NCBI GenBank assembly: GCA_902571055.1
Contig: CACGAM010000007.1
Location: 1-41,103, forward strand
DNA: 41,103 nt
Direction: 5' to 3'
Source of the DNA: an uncultured Pelagibacteraceae bacterium
Lineage (GTDB): Bacteria > Pseudomonadota > Alphaproteobacteria > Pelagibacterales > Pelagibacteraceae
Positions 17,470 through 26,304 of this stretch are shown one piece after another. Made by a program: the position numbers and the translations under genes. The notes below the pieces were generated by a model that saw only the letters and a list, made by a program, of their open reading frames with translations, was not told where the DNA came from and did no database searches. Numbering within the stretch: the stretch's first letter is position 1; every line of letters starts with the position of its first letter.

Positions 17470-18575
17470 TGTATAAAACGGCTTTATATAATTTACACAA
17501 AAAATTTAATGCTAAATTTGTATCTTTTGCTGGATATGAAATGCCTATCCAATATAAAGACGGCATAATCGCTGAGCATAATCTAACGAGAGAAAAGTCA
17601 GGAATATTTGATGTATCACATATGGGTCAATTATTTATTCTAGGTGATGATAAATTAACAGATAAACTTCAAGAAATATTTCCAACAGACTTAAAAAATT
17701 TATCAATAAATCAGAGTAAATACTCATTTTTAATGAATGAGAACGCAGGAATTCACGACGATTTAATAATTACAAAAATTTCTGATGGATATATGATAAT
17801 TCTTAACGCTGCATGTAAAGAAAAAGATTTTGAAATTATCAAATCTAAATTAGGTGAAGATTTTAAAATATCACTAAGTAAAGACCTATCTCTTATTGCT
17901 GTACAAGGCCCTGAATCAAAAAATTTAATTGAAAAAATTATTCCGGGAGTAAATAAACTAAAATTTATGTTTGGTGGAGACTTTAAATATAATTCAAATA
18001 ATATTTATGTAACAAGATCGGGATACACAGGAGAAGATGGTTTTGAAATTTCGATAAATAATAATGATGTGGTTAAGTTTGTTGAGACTTTAATAAGTTT
18101 AGGATCAAATCTTATAGGCCTTGGTGCTAGAGATACGTTAAGACTTGAAGCTGGGTTGTGTTTATACGGTAATGACATCGACGAAAATACTAGTCCATTA
18201 GAAGCAAATCTAAAATGGGCAATCTCAAAAAATCGAATCAACAGTAATTTTCCAGGGGCAAAAAAAATTCAGAGACAAATTAATGAAGGTGTCACAAAAC
18301 TAAGAGTTGGCATTAAACCTGAAGGAAAAATTATAGCAAGAGAATCAACAAAAATATTTGATGAAAACAATAATCAAATTGGAAAAATTACCAGTGGTTC
18401 TTTTGGCCCAAGTGTAAAAAGTCCTATTGCAATGGGTTATGTAAATAATACATATACTAAAGAAAATACAAAAATATTTTTAGAAATAAGAGGAAAAAAA
18501 GTTTCGGCGAGTGTTTGTAAGCTCCCGTTTTACAAAAAAAACTATTACAAAGGAGATATAAATGTCGGAAGTTAA
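17469..18575 (+). CDS. gcvT: Glycine cleavage system T protein (aminomethyltransferase)
   Basis: Transfers the C1 unit from the aminomethyl-lipoyl arm of GcvH to tetrahydrofolate, releasing ammonia and 5,10-methylene-THF. The 368 residues carry family stretches: [61 protein letters not shown] and the C-terminal [11 protein letters not shown]. It is the first gene after the glycine riboswitch, with its AUG in the 3' strand of the aptamer helix; the only weak ribosome-binding sequence (AAGAG, 17455-17459) is in the same helix. It overlaps gcvH by 14 bp. Confidence 0.97.
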   Translation: MYKTALYNLHKKFNAKFVSFAGYEMPIQYKDGIIAEHNLTREKSGIFDVSHMGQLFILGDDKLTDKLQEIFPTDLKNLSINQSKYSFLMNENAGIHDDLIITKISDGYMIILNAACKEKDFEIIKSKLGEDFKISLSKDLSLIAVQGPESKNLIEKIIPGVNKLKFMFGGDFKYNSNNIYVTRSGYTGEDGFEISINNNDVVKFVETLISLGSNLIGLGARDTLRLEAGLCLYGNDIDENTSPLEANLKWAISKNRINSNFPGAKKIQRQINEGVTKLRVGIKPEGKIIARESTKIFDENNNQIGKITSGSFGPSVKSPIAMGYVNNTYTKENTKIFLEIRGKKVSASVCKLPFYKKNYYKGDINVGS

Positions 18576-18942
18576 ATTTTCTAAAGAACATGAGTGGGTT
18601 ACTATTAGTGATGATGTGGCTACAATTGGAATTACTAAACATGCAACAGAACTTTTGGGAGATATTGTTTTTGCAGAGCTTCCAGAAAAAGGAACAAGTG
18701 TTACTAAAGATGGAACAGCAGGTGTGGTAGAATCTACAAAAGCAGCTAGTGATGTTTATACTCCAATAAGTGGAGAAGTTGTTGATACAAATCAGTCAAT
18801 CGTTGATGATCCTTCTAAAATTAACAATGATCCTGAGGGAGATGCTTGGTTTTTTAAACTAAAAGTAAAAGATTTAAATGAGATAAATTCTTTAATGAGT
18901 AGGGAAGAATATGAAAAATTTGCTAAGGAGAGTACTAACTAA
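18562..18942 (+). CDS. gcvH: Glycine cleavage system H protein (lipoyl carrier)
   Basis: Small carrier whose lipoyl group shuttles the aminomethyl intermediate between GcvP and GcvT, and electrons to dihydrolipoamide dehydrogenase (GcvL, not in this window). It has 126 residues, with the lipoylated Lys60 in [11 protein letters not shown] and the family stretches [23 protein letters not shown] and [10 protein letters not shown] strong AAAGGAG at 18549-18555 precedes the ATG, so gcvH can be translated even if gcvT initiation is closed. It shares one base with gcvP (TAATG). Confidence 0.97.
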   Translation: MSEVKFSKEHEWVTISDDVATIGITKHATELLGDIVFAELPEKGTSVTKDGTAGVVESTKAASDVYTPISGEVVDTNQSIVDDPSKINNDPEGDAWFFKLKVKDLNEINSLMSREEYEKFAKESTN

Positions 18943-21806
18943 TGTTACATAATTCAGAAAAAGATTTTATTAAAAGACATATAGGTTTGTCCAAAAAAGA
19001 CGAAAAAACTATGTTATCAGATCTTGGTTATAAATCTTTAAATGAGCTAATTGAAGATACTGTTCCAAATAAAATTTTGTTTAAAGATTTGTTAAGTATA
19101 GGAGATCCTAATTCTGAGTATGAAGGTCTAAGAAAATTAAAATCGATATCAAAAAAAAATCAAATTTACTCAAATTTTATAGGTATGGGGTACTATGGAA
19201 CTTATACTCCAAACGTAATTGTCAGAAATATACTAGAAAATCCGGGATGGTATACTTCTTACACTCCTTATCAACCAGAGGTGGCCCAAGGAAGATTGGA
19301 GATGTTATTAAATTTTCAGCAAATGATAATAGACTTTACGGGCATGGATATTGCAAACGCATCACTACTTGATGAAGGAACTGCTGCTGCTGAAGCTATG
19401 GGGTTAAGTCTTAGATTAGATAAAAAAGATAATAAAATAGTGTTTATATCAAATGATTGTCATCCACAAACTATAGAAGTTGTTAAAACCAGATCAGAGC
19501 CTTTAGGGCTTAAAGTCGTTATTGGTAATGACGAAGACTTATCAAATATTTCAGAGGATATAATATGTGGAATACTTCAATATCCTGGTACACTTGGAGA
19601 TATTAAGGACCCTAGCGAAAATATCAGTAAAATTAAAAAAAGAAACGGTAAATCAATTTTAGTCTGTGATTTATTATCTTTAGCAAAATTAAAAACACCA
19701 GCAGAGTTAGGAGCTGATATAGCTGTGGGAAGTTCTCAAAGATTCGGCATTCCCATGGGTTACGGCGGTCCACACGCGGCTTTTTTTGCCACAAAGGACG
19801 AGTTCAAGAGATCGATGCCTGGAAGAATTGTAGGTGTTTCAGTTGATAGGCATGGGAATAAAGCTTATAGGTTAGCTTTACAAACAAGAGAGCAACATAT
19901 TCGAAGAGATAAGGCGACAAGTAACATTTGCACAGCACAAGCTCTTTTGGCAATTGTATCAGCAGCATATGCAATTTATCACGGCCCCAAAGGTATAAAA
20001 ACAATTTCTGAAAGAGTTTCACAATTAGCAAAAAATTTTGCGGACAAATTAAAACAATCAGGTTATGAGTTATATTCAGACTATTTTTTTGACACAGTAA
20101 CTATAATAACAAAAGACAAAACAGATCAAATTTTTAATAACGCTTTGGCCCAGAAAGTTAATATTAGAAAAGTAAATTCTGAAATGCTGTCGGTATCATT
20201 TGATGAAAAGAAAAATGTTTATAGAGCAAATCAACTACTTAAAATATTTAATTGTGCAGAATCAATTAAAGAAAATCCGACAGAAAATCTTCCAAATTTA
20301 CCTAAAAACTTGCTAAGAACGTCAACTTATTTAGATCACCAAGTATTCAATAGCTATCATTCCGAAACTGAAATGCTAAGATATTTAAAGAGATTAGAGG
20401 AAAAAGATATTGCACTCAATAGGTCAATGATAGCATTAGGCTCGTGTACAATGAAATTAAATGCTGTAGCAGAAATGATACCAATTACTTGGCGTGAATT
20501 CTCTGAGCCTCATCCTTTTGTGCCTATTGAACAAATGGAAGGTTTTAGAACTCTTTTTACTGATCTAAAAAATTGGCTTAGATCTATTACAGGTTTTTCA
20601 GGTGTGTCACTACAACCAAATGCTGGTGCCCAAGGCGAATATGCAGGACTGATGGTTATACGCAAATATCATCTTGAAAGGGGAGAGTCTAATAGAAACG
20701 TTTGTTTAATTCCTAGCTCTGCTCATGGGACTAATCCAGCAAGTGCGCAAATGGTTGGAATGAAAGTGGTAGTGGTAAACTGTGATAAACAAGGAAATGT
20801 AGATTTTGAAGATCTAAAGAAAAAAGTAGAAGCGCACTCTGAGAATTTAGGTGCATTAATGGTAACATACCCATCTACACATGGAGTTTTCGAGGAAAAA
20901 ATATCAGATATATGTGAGTTAGTACATAAACATGGTGGCCAAGTTTATATGGATGGTGCAAACTTGAATGCTCTTGTTGGGATAGCAAAACCTGGAAATT
21001 TTGGTCCAGATGTATGTCATATAAACTTACACAAAACTTTTTGTATTCCACATGGAGGTGGCGGACCAGGTATGGGCCCAATAGCATGTAAGAGACATTT
21101 AGAAATATATTTGCCTTCACATCCTGTTATAAAAGATTGTGGTCCTGCAACCGGTATAGGTCCTGTATCTGCAGCACCATGGGGAAGTTCAAGTATTTTA
21201 TCTATATCTTGGATGTATATTAAAATGATGGGTTCAGAGGGTTTAAAATTAGCAACTCAGATTGCAATTTTAAATGCTAACTACGTTGCAAATAAGTTAA
21301 AAAACCATTTTCCAATTCTTTACAAAGGAACAAATGGAAACGTAGCTCATGAGTGTATTATAGACATCAGATCAATTAAAAATGACACCGGTGTAACAGA
21401 GGAAGATATTGCAAAAAGATTAATCGATTTTGGTTTTCATGCTCCAACTATGTCCTGGCCAGTGCCTGGTACAATGATGATTGAACCTACAGAAAGTGAA
21501 AGTTTACAAGAGCTTGATAGATTTTGTGATTGCTTGATAAAAATTAAAGAGGAAATAGACAAGATTAAAAGTGGTGATTTCGATAAAAATGACAACCCTA
21601 TCAAAAATGCTCCACACACAGATTTAGAGCTTGCCTCAAATAAATGGGAACATAAATATTCGAGAGAGGAGGCTGCTTATCCTTCTAACTTTTTAAGATC
21701 TAGTAAATTTTGGCCACCTGTTGCAAGAGTTGATAATGTATATGGAGATAAAAATCTTTTTTGCACATGCCCTTCCATGGATGAATTTAAAGAAGACGCA
21801 GCATAA
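18942..21806 (+). CDS. gcvP: Glycine dehydrogenase (decarboxylating), P protein, single-chain form
   Basis: PLP enzyme that decarboxylates glycine and loads the aminomethyl group on GcvH. At 954 residues it is the full-length form with the P1 and P2 halves fused. The N-terminal half has RHIGLSKKDEKTML, GMGYYGTYTPNVI and the YTPYQPEVAQGRLE stretch. The C-terminal half has the PLP-lysine Lys698 in INLHKTFCIPHGGGGPG. RREQHIRRDKA-like and STHGVFEE motifs are also intact. Only 5 bp separate its stop from the next gene, so transcription probably continues into the lipid-modification cluster. Confidence 0.97.
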   Translation: MLHNSEKDFIKRHIGLSKKDEKTMLSDLGYKSLNELIEDTVPNKILFKDLLSIGDPNSEYEGLRKLKSISKKNQIYSNFIGMGYYGTYTPNVIVRNILENPGWYTSYTPYQPEVAQGRLEMLLNFQQMIIDFTGMDIANASLLDEGTAAAEAMGLSLRLDKKDNKIVFISNDCHPQTIEVVKTRSEPLGLKVVIGNDEDLSNISEDIICGILQYPGTLGDIKDPSENISKIKKRNGKSILVCDLLSLAKLKTPAELGADIAVGSSQRFGIPMGYGGPHAAFFATKDEFKRSMPGRIVGVSVDRHGNKAYRLALQTREQHIRRDKATSNICTAQALLAIVSAAYAIYHGPKGIKTISERVSQLAKNFADKLKQSGYELYSDYFFDTVTIITKDKTDQIFNNALAQKVNIRKVNSEMLSVSFDEKKNVYRANQLLKIFNCAESIKENPTENLPNLPKNLLRTSTYLDHQVFNSYHSETEMLRYLKRLEEKDIALNRSMIALGSCTMKLNAVAEMIPITWREFSEPHPFVPIEQMEGFRTLFTDLKNWLRSITGFSGVSLQPNAGAQGEYAGLMVIRKYHLERGESNRNVCLIPSSAHGTNPASAQMVGMKVVVVNCDKQGNVDFEDLKKKVEAHSENLGALMVTYPSTHGVFEEKISDICELVHKHGGQVYMDGANLNALVGIAKPGNFGPDVCHINLHKTFCIPHGGGGPGMGPIACKRHLEIYLPSHPVIKDCGPATGIGPVSAAPWGSSSILSISWMYIKMMGSEGLKLATQIAILNANYVANKLKNHFPILYKGTNGNVAHECIIDIRSIKNDTGVTEEDIAKRLIDFGFHAPTMSWPVPGTMMIEPTESESLQELDRFCDCLIKIKEEIDKIKSGDFDKNDNPIKNAPHTDLELASNKWEHKYSREEAAYPSNFLRSSKFWPPVARVDNVYGDKNLFCTCPSMDEFKEDAA

Positions 21807-21811
21807 TATTA

Positions 21812-23053
21812 ATGAGAATTGCTGTAATCGGATCAGGTATATCTGGTTTAAGTGCAGCACACTATTTATCTAAAAAAAATAAAGTTGATTTATTTGAAAA
21901 AGAGGATCATTTCGGTGGTCACTCATATACCATTGATGTTAAAGATAATAACAACCATATTCCTGTGGATATAGGTTTTATTGTTTTTAATTTTAAAACC
22001 TACCCTAATTTTGTAAAATTTTTAAATGATAACGGCATTGAGATAGAGAAAAGCAATATGAGCTTTTCAGTTTCTGTTAAAGAAACAGAAATAGAATATT
22101 GTGGTAAGGGCTTGCTTGGAATTTTTTCAAATAAAAAAAATTTGCTCAATTTTGATTTTTTTAAAATGTTTTTTGAAATAATTAAATTTTATAAAAAAAG
22201 TAATGATTTAAAAAATATAGAAGAGAACTTAACATTAGATGATTTTTTAAAACGAGAGAAAATGTCCAAATATTTTATAAATTATCACATTATTCCTATG
22301 GTTTCTGCAATATGGTCTATGCCACCGTACGAGGCAAAACAAATGCCTTTAAAATTTTTTTTAAGATTTTTTCAAAACCATGGTTTGTTCAACTTAAAAA
22401 ATAGGCCTCAGTGGTATACGATTAAAAATAGAAGCAGAACGTATGTAAAAAAAATATTAGAAACCATTAGTGGTGAATATTACAAAAATTATAGAATTAA
22501 TAAAATATCTAGATTTTCAAATGGAGTAAAAGTTTATTATGGAGGAAATAACGAATTTTTTGATTACGATAAAGTTGTAATTGCCACACATGCAGATGAA
22601 GCTTTATCCTTAATTACAGACCCAACACCGGAAGAAAAAAGTATATTAGCTAATTTTAAATATAAGAATAATGTTGCAATAATTCATACAGATGTGTCTT
22701 TAATGCCTAAAAATAAAAAAGCATGGTCATCATGGAATTCTTCTGTAAATAAAGACAATACTTCTGAAACATCAATTACTTATTGGCTTAATTTGCTTCA
22801 AAATTTAAAAACAAATAAAAATATATTTTTATCATTAAATCCATTTTTAAAAATTGATCATAAAAAAATTATAAGTAAAGTTAATTTTACTCATCCATAT
22901 TATGATAAAGAGGCCTTAGAAAATCAAAATAGACTAAAAAATATACAAAACAAAAAAAATTTATTATTTTGTGGCAGTTATTTCGGTTACGGATTTCATG
23001 AGGATGGAATAAAATCTTCATTAGAAATGATAAAAAGTTTTAATGATAGATAA
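21812..23053 (+). CDS. FAD-dependent amine-oxidase-like protein (COG2907), predicted fatty-acid desaturase/oxidase
   Basis: 413 residues with an N-terminal Rossmann FAD/NAD site (VIGSGISGLSAAHYLSKK), an EKEDHFGGHS second motif, VDIGFIVFN, and a C-terminal FAD-contact LLFCGSYFGYGFHEDG. This is the COG2907 flavoprotein family. Members encoded beside DUF1365 and CFA-type methyltransferases are found in the singlet-oxygen response regulons of Rhodobacter-like bacteria, where a flavoprotein of this kind was assigned a desaturase role in furan fatty-acid synthesis. The latter is recalled knowledge; gene-by-gene equivalence was not checked. It starts 5 bp behind gcvP and overlaps the next gene by 11 bp. 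Confidence 0.8.
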   Translation: MRIAVIGSGISGLSAAHYLSKKNKVDLFEKEDHFGGHSYTIDVKDNNNHIPVDIGFIVFNFKTYPNFVKFLNDNGIEIEKSNMSFSVSVKETEIEYCGKGLLGIFSNKKNLLNFDFFKMFFEIIKFYKKSNDLKNIEENLTLDDFLKREKMSKYFINYHIIPMVSAIWSMPPYEAKQMPLKFFLRFFQNHGLFNLKNRPQWYTIKNRSRTYVKKILETISGEYYKNYRINKISRFSNGVKVYYGGNNEFFDYDKVVIATHADEALSLITDPTPEEKSILANFKYKNNVAIIHTDVSLMPKNKKAWSSWNSSVNKDNTSETSITYWLNLLQNLKTNKNIFLSLNPFLKIDHKKIISKVNFTHPYYDKEALENQNRLKNIQNKKNLLFCGSYFGYGFHEDGIKSSLEMIKSFNDR

Positions 23054-23807
23054 ATCGTGCTTATATATTGGAAGTGTAATACATAAAAGATTCAAACCGA
23101 AAGAGCACTTTTTTAAATACAAAGTATTTTCTCTATATCTTAACCTTGATGAGATTGACGAGGTACAAAAAAAAATCCCTTTTTTTTCTTATAACAAATT
23201 TAATTTAATTAGTTTTTACGATAAAGATCATGGGGAAAGAGACGGTTCATCTTTAAAATTGTGGGTGAAAAAAAAGCTGAATGAAATAGGTATTGGAAAT
23301 GAAATTAAAAGTGTAAATTTACTATGTTATCCAAGAATTTTTGGCTACGTTTTTAATCCTTTAAGTATTTTTTTCGTATTTGATAAATATTCGTCTCTCA
23401 TAGCTATAATGTATGAAGTTAAAAATACATTTGGTGAACAGCATACATATATTTTTAGAACGAAAGACAATAATTTAATTAAAAATCATTGTGATAAAAA
23501 ATTTCATGTCTCACCCTTTATGGATTTAAATTCAACCTATAATTTTAAAATATTAAAACCTGGAAATAAATTATCCGTTATTATTGATCAAAGAGATAGT
23601 GAGGGAAAGTTATTATTTGCATCTCAAGATGGCGAAAAAATTGAATTAAATACAAAAAATCTTTTAATTTCTTATTTAAAACACCCATTAATGACATTTA
23701 AAGTAATTTCAGCGATACATTTTGAGGCATTAAGATTATGGATAAAAAGAATTAAGTATATAAAAAAAGTTATAAAAATTAAAAATAACGTAAGTTTTGA
23801 AAAATAA
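23043..23807 (+). CDS. DUF1365 family protein
   Basis: 254 residues. Family stretches are LYIGSVIHKRFKPKEHFFKY at the N-terminus, YDKDHGERDG, LLCYPRIFGYVFNPLSIFFV, YEVKNTFGEQHTY and KKFHVSPFMD. DUF1365 has no firmly known reaction, but it is almost always encoded between a COG2907 flavoprotein and a CFA-type methyltransferase, exactly as here. It overlaps the upstream gene by 11 bp and shares one base with the downstream methyltransferase, so the three products are made together. A role in the same membrane fatty-acid modification is inferred from context. Confidence 0.85.
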   Translation: MIDKSCLYIGSVIHKRFKPKEHFFKYKVFSLYLNLDEIDEVQKKIPFFSYNKFNLISFYDKDHGERDGSSLKLWVKKKLNEIGIGNEIKSVNLLCYPRIFGYVFNPLSIFFVFDKYSSLIAIMYEVKNTFGEQHTYIFRTKDNNLIKNHCDKKFHVSPFMDLNSTYNFKILKPGNKLSVIIDQRDSEGKLLFASQDGEKIELNTKNLLISYLKHPLMTFKVISAIHFEALRLWIKRIKYIKKVIKIKNNVSFEK

Positions 23808-24985
23808 TGTATTTAAAAAAAATTTCTGACAGAATTGTTCTTAATTCACTTAAAAATATTTCGTATGGAAACATCAAATTTATAAATTATGATGGCAGTA
23901 TTAAAATATTAGGGTCAAAGAAATCTGAAAAAACTGCAACATTAAAACTAATAAAACCAGGTCTAACTTTTGAAATAATTAACAAAGGAAGCATTGGATT
24001 GGCAGAATCCTATATACGAGGAGATTTTGAAACAGATAATTTGACTAATTTAATTGAAATTGCTGCAAAAAACATTGGTAAAGTTCATAAAATATCTGGT
24101 GTATTAGATTTTCCTATAATCAATTATTTTAAAAGTTTTTTTATTAAAAATACAAAGAGCAAAAGCAAAGAAAATATTGCAAAGCATTACGATTTAGGAA
24201 ATGAATTTTTCTCATTATGGCTAGATAAAACTTTAACATACTCTAGTGCTATTTTTGAAAATAAACAAAATGACTTAGAGAACGCTCAATTAAATAAATA
24301 TAAAAAATTGTCCAATCTTGTTAAACCAAAAAATGGAGACAAAATTTTAGAAATAGGATGTGGATGGGGAGGTTTTGGCGAATTCGTTGGAAAGAATTAT
24401 GATGTAAAATTGGATTGTATAACAATATCAAGAAAACAATACGAGTTTGCTAAAAATAGAATCTATAAAAATGGATTAAATGAAAAAGTAAAAATTAAAA
24501 TGTTAGATTATAGAGACGTAAATAAAAAATATAATTCCATAGCTTCAATTGAGATGATTGAAGCTGTAGGTCAAAACTATCTACCTGGTTATTTTAAAAA
24601 AATTAAAGATAGTTTGTATCAAAACGGTATCGCTGCGATACAAGCAATTACTATAGATGAAAAAATATATAATAGATATAAGTTGAAAACAGATTTTATT
24701 CAAAAATATATATTTCCGGGTGGTTTTTTGCCGAGCAAGCAGGAAATATTAAAACTCTCAAATAAAAATGGTTTAAGTTTTGACAAATGTAACTCTTATG
24801 GCTTGGATTATTCTAATACCCTAAGAATTTGGAGAAATGATTTTCAAAAAAAATGGGATATTATTTCAAAACAAGGCTTTGATGAAACATTTAGAAGAAT
24901 GTGGAATTTTTATTTGTCTTATTGTGAAGCTGGCTTTAAAGCTAAGAATATTGATCTAATTCAATTTTCGATGAATAAAAACTAA
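23807..24985 (+). CDS. Cyclopropane-fatty-acyl-phospholipid synthase family methyltransferase
   Basis: SAM-dependent enzyme that adds a methyl or methylene to the double bond of a phospholipid acyl chain at the membrane surface. 392 residues. The lipid-binding N-terminal part (LAESYIRGDFETDNL) is followed by KHYDLGNEFFSLWLDKTLTY, the SAM motif LEIGCGWGGFG (181-191), SIEMIEAVGQNYL and FIQKYIFPGGFLPS, all family hallmarks. Whether it makes cyclopropane or methyl-branched chains (the latter being precursors of furan fatty acids in relatives) cannot be told from the sequence. Its neighbours favour the second. I therefore give no cfa symbol. Confidence 0.88.
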   Translation: MYLKKISDRIVLNSLKNISYGNIKFINYDGSIKILGSKKSEKTATLKLIKPGLTFEIINKGSIGLAESYIRGDFETDNLTNLIEIAAKNIGKVHKISGVLDFPIINYFKSFFIKNTKSKSKENIAKHYDLGNEFFSLWLDKTLTYSSAIFENKQNDLENAQLNKYKKLSNLVKPKNGDKILEIGCGWGGFGEFVGKNYDVKLDCITISRKQYEFAKNRIYKNGLNEKVKIKMLDYRDVNKKYNSIASIEMIEAVGQNYLPGYFKKIKDSLYQNGIAAIQAITIDEKIYNRYKLKTDFIQKYIFPGGFLPSKQEILKLSNKNGLSFDKCNSYGLDYSNTLRIWRNDFQKKWDIISKQGFDETFRRMWNFYLSYCEAGFKAKNIDLIQFSMNKN

Positions 24986-24989
24986 ATTA

Positions 24990-25526
24990 ATGAAAATTAA
25001 AAAATTATTATTGCTAATATGCACTCTTTTCATTACAAATTGCTCAACTAATCAAGCAATGAAACCTGAGGATTTTAAAGATCAGAAACCAAGATTGATA
25101 ATTGAAGAATATTTATCAGGTAATGTCAAAGCTTGGGGTATTTTACAAAATAGATCAGGAAAAGTTACAAGACAATTCTCTGCAGATCTCAATGGTAAGT
25201 GGGATGGAAAACAGTTAATTCTTGACGAAAAATTTAATTGGTCTGATGGAGAAATCCAAAATAGACAGTGGCAGATTACAAAAATTGATGATCATAATTA
25301 TGAGGGTACAGCTGGTGATGTGGTAGGAACAGCAAAAGGTTACTCATATGGCCCAACATTTAAGTTTGAGTATGTATTATTAGTTCCAGTAAAAGGTAGA
25401 GAATTAAAAATTACATTTGATGATTGGATTTTCATGCAAGATGAGAGAGTAGCGATAAATAGAGCAACAATGACAAAATTTGGAATTAAAGTTGCAGAAC
25501 TAACTGTTATGTTTGTGAAAGATTAA
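24990..25526 (+). CDS. DUF3833 family lipoprotein
   Basis: 178 residues starting MKIKKLLLLICTLFITNCST, a lipoprotein signal with lipobox-like ITNC (Cys18), so the mature protein is probably lipid-anchored in the envelope. The body (LEE/IIEEYLSGNVKAWGILQNR, then DLNGKWDG, LDEKFNWSDGE and FDDWIFMQDE) is the DUF3833 pattern. Its members are recurrent neighbours of COG2907/DUF1365/CFA clusters. The fold looks beta-rich, like a lipid-binding barrel, but that is inference. It is 4 bp behind the methyltransferase gene and meets the SDR gene tail to tail with a 4 bp overlap. Confidence 0.8.
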   Translation: MKIKKLLLLICTLFITNCSTNQAMKPEDFKDQKPRLIIEEYLSGNVKAWGILQNRSGKVTRQFSADLNGKWDGKQLILDEKFNWSDGEIQNRQWQITKIDDHNYEGTAGDVVGTAKGYSYGPTFKFEYVLLVPVKGRELKITFDDWIFMQDERVAINRATMTKFGIKVAELTVMFVKD

Positions 25527-26281
25527 CGTTTTTGATATTTTGTAAGTCTACTTACTAAACTTAAATACCAACTATTAGGTAATATTTTTAAAAATTTTAG
25601 TATTAAAGTTAATTGTTTTGGGAAATGTATCTCAAATTGATTAGTTTTAGTTAGTCCATCAAATATCTTTTCAGCCGCATAATCTACAGTTTTTAAGAAA
25701 GGCATTTTAAAATCATTTTTATCTGTCATTGGTGTTTTAATAAATCCAGGTGAAATTAATGAAACTCTAACTCCATATCTTTTAAAATCAAAATACAAGC
25801 TTTCAGCAAGATTATTTAATGCAGATTTAGATGGGCCATACCCAGTTGAATTTGGTAGTCCTCTATAACCTGCAATGGATGATACAATAGAAATATGTCC
25901 ACTTCCTCTTGTTCTATAATATTCTTCTACACTTTTAATACAATTTAAGGTTCCAAAAAAATTTACTTTCATAACATTTTCAATCTCTTCAACATCTATG
26001 TCTTTCTCTTTTTTAGGATCCCAAGTACCGGTAGAAAAAAAAGATATGTCTATATTTTTAAATTTTATAATAATATTTTGAAAAACCTCTCTGCAGCTTT
26101 TCTTATTTGTTACATCTAAGGGGTATGGAAAAATATTTTGATTAGATTTTTCTAGTTCTCGCAATAGATTCTCTCTTCTAGCAGAAACCGCAACATTCCA
26201 CCCATTATTTGCAAACTTTAAAGCTAAAGCCCTACCTATACCTGTGCTACCTCCAGTAATCCAAATTGTTTTATCGTTCAT
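25523..26281 (-). CDS. Short-chain dehydrogenase/reductase
   Basis: Classical SDR of 252 residues: cofactor motif TGGSTGIG near the N-terminus, the catalytic serine in SIVSSIAGYRG, the Tyr-x3-Lys pair in GYGPSKSALNNL, and SPGFIKTPM. The SARREN after the second strand suggests NADP preference. I start it at the ATG at 26281 (MNDKTIWITGG); the frame runs two codons further to a TTG. SDRs of this type occur in COG2907/DUF1365 clusters of other proteobacteria, so a role in the same lipid modification is plausible. It faces tspO-like across only 23 bp. Confidence 0.85.
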   Translation of the reverse strand: MNDKTIWITGGSTGIGRALALKFANNGWNVAVSARRENLLRELEKSNQNIFPYPLDVTNKKSCREVFQNIIIKFKNIDISFFSTGTWDPKKEKDIDVEEIENVMKVNFFGTLNCIKSVEEYYRTRGSGHISIVSSIAGYRGLPNSTGYGPSKSALNNLAESLYFDFKRYGVRVSLISPGFIKTPMTDKNDFKMPFLKTVDYAAEKIFDGLTKTNQFEIHFPKQLTLILKFLKILPNSWYLSLVSRLTKYQKR

Positions 26282-26304
26282 AATCAAGTGATATATATAT
26301 CAAA
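26282..26304. promoter_or_regulatory. 23-bp divergent start region with palindromic double -10
   Basis: A perfect 14-bp palindrome, TGATATATATATCA, occupies 26289-26302. Read either way it gives TG-A-TATATA, an extended -10 pattern. It ends 2 bases before the tspO-like ATG on the + strand and 7 bases before the SDR ATG on the - strand. Neither gene has a Shine-Dalgarno. One site could drive both genes as leaderless or near-leaderless transcripts, in competition with each other. A dimeric repressor site would look the same. Confidence 0.4.
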
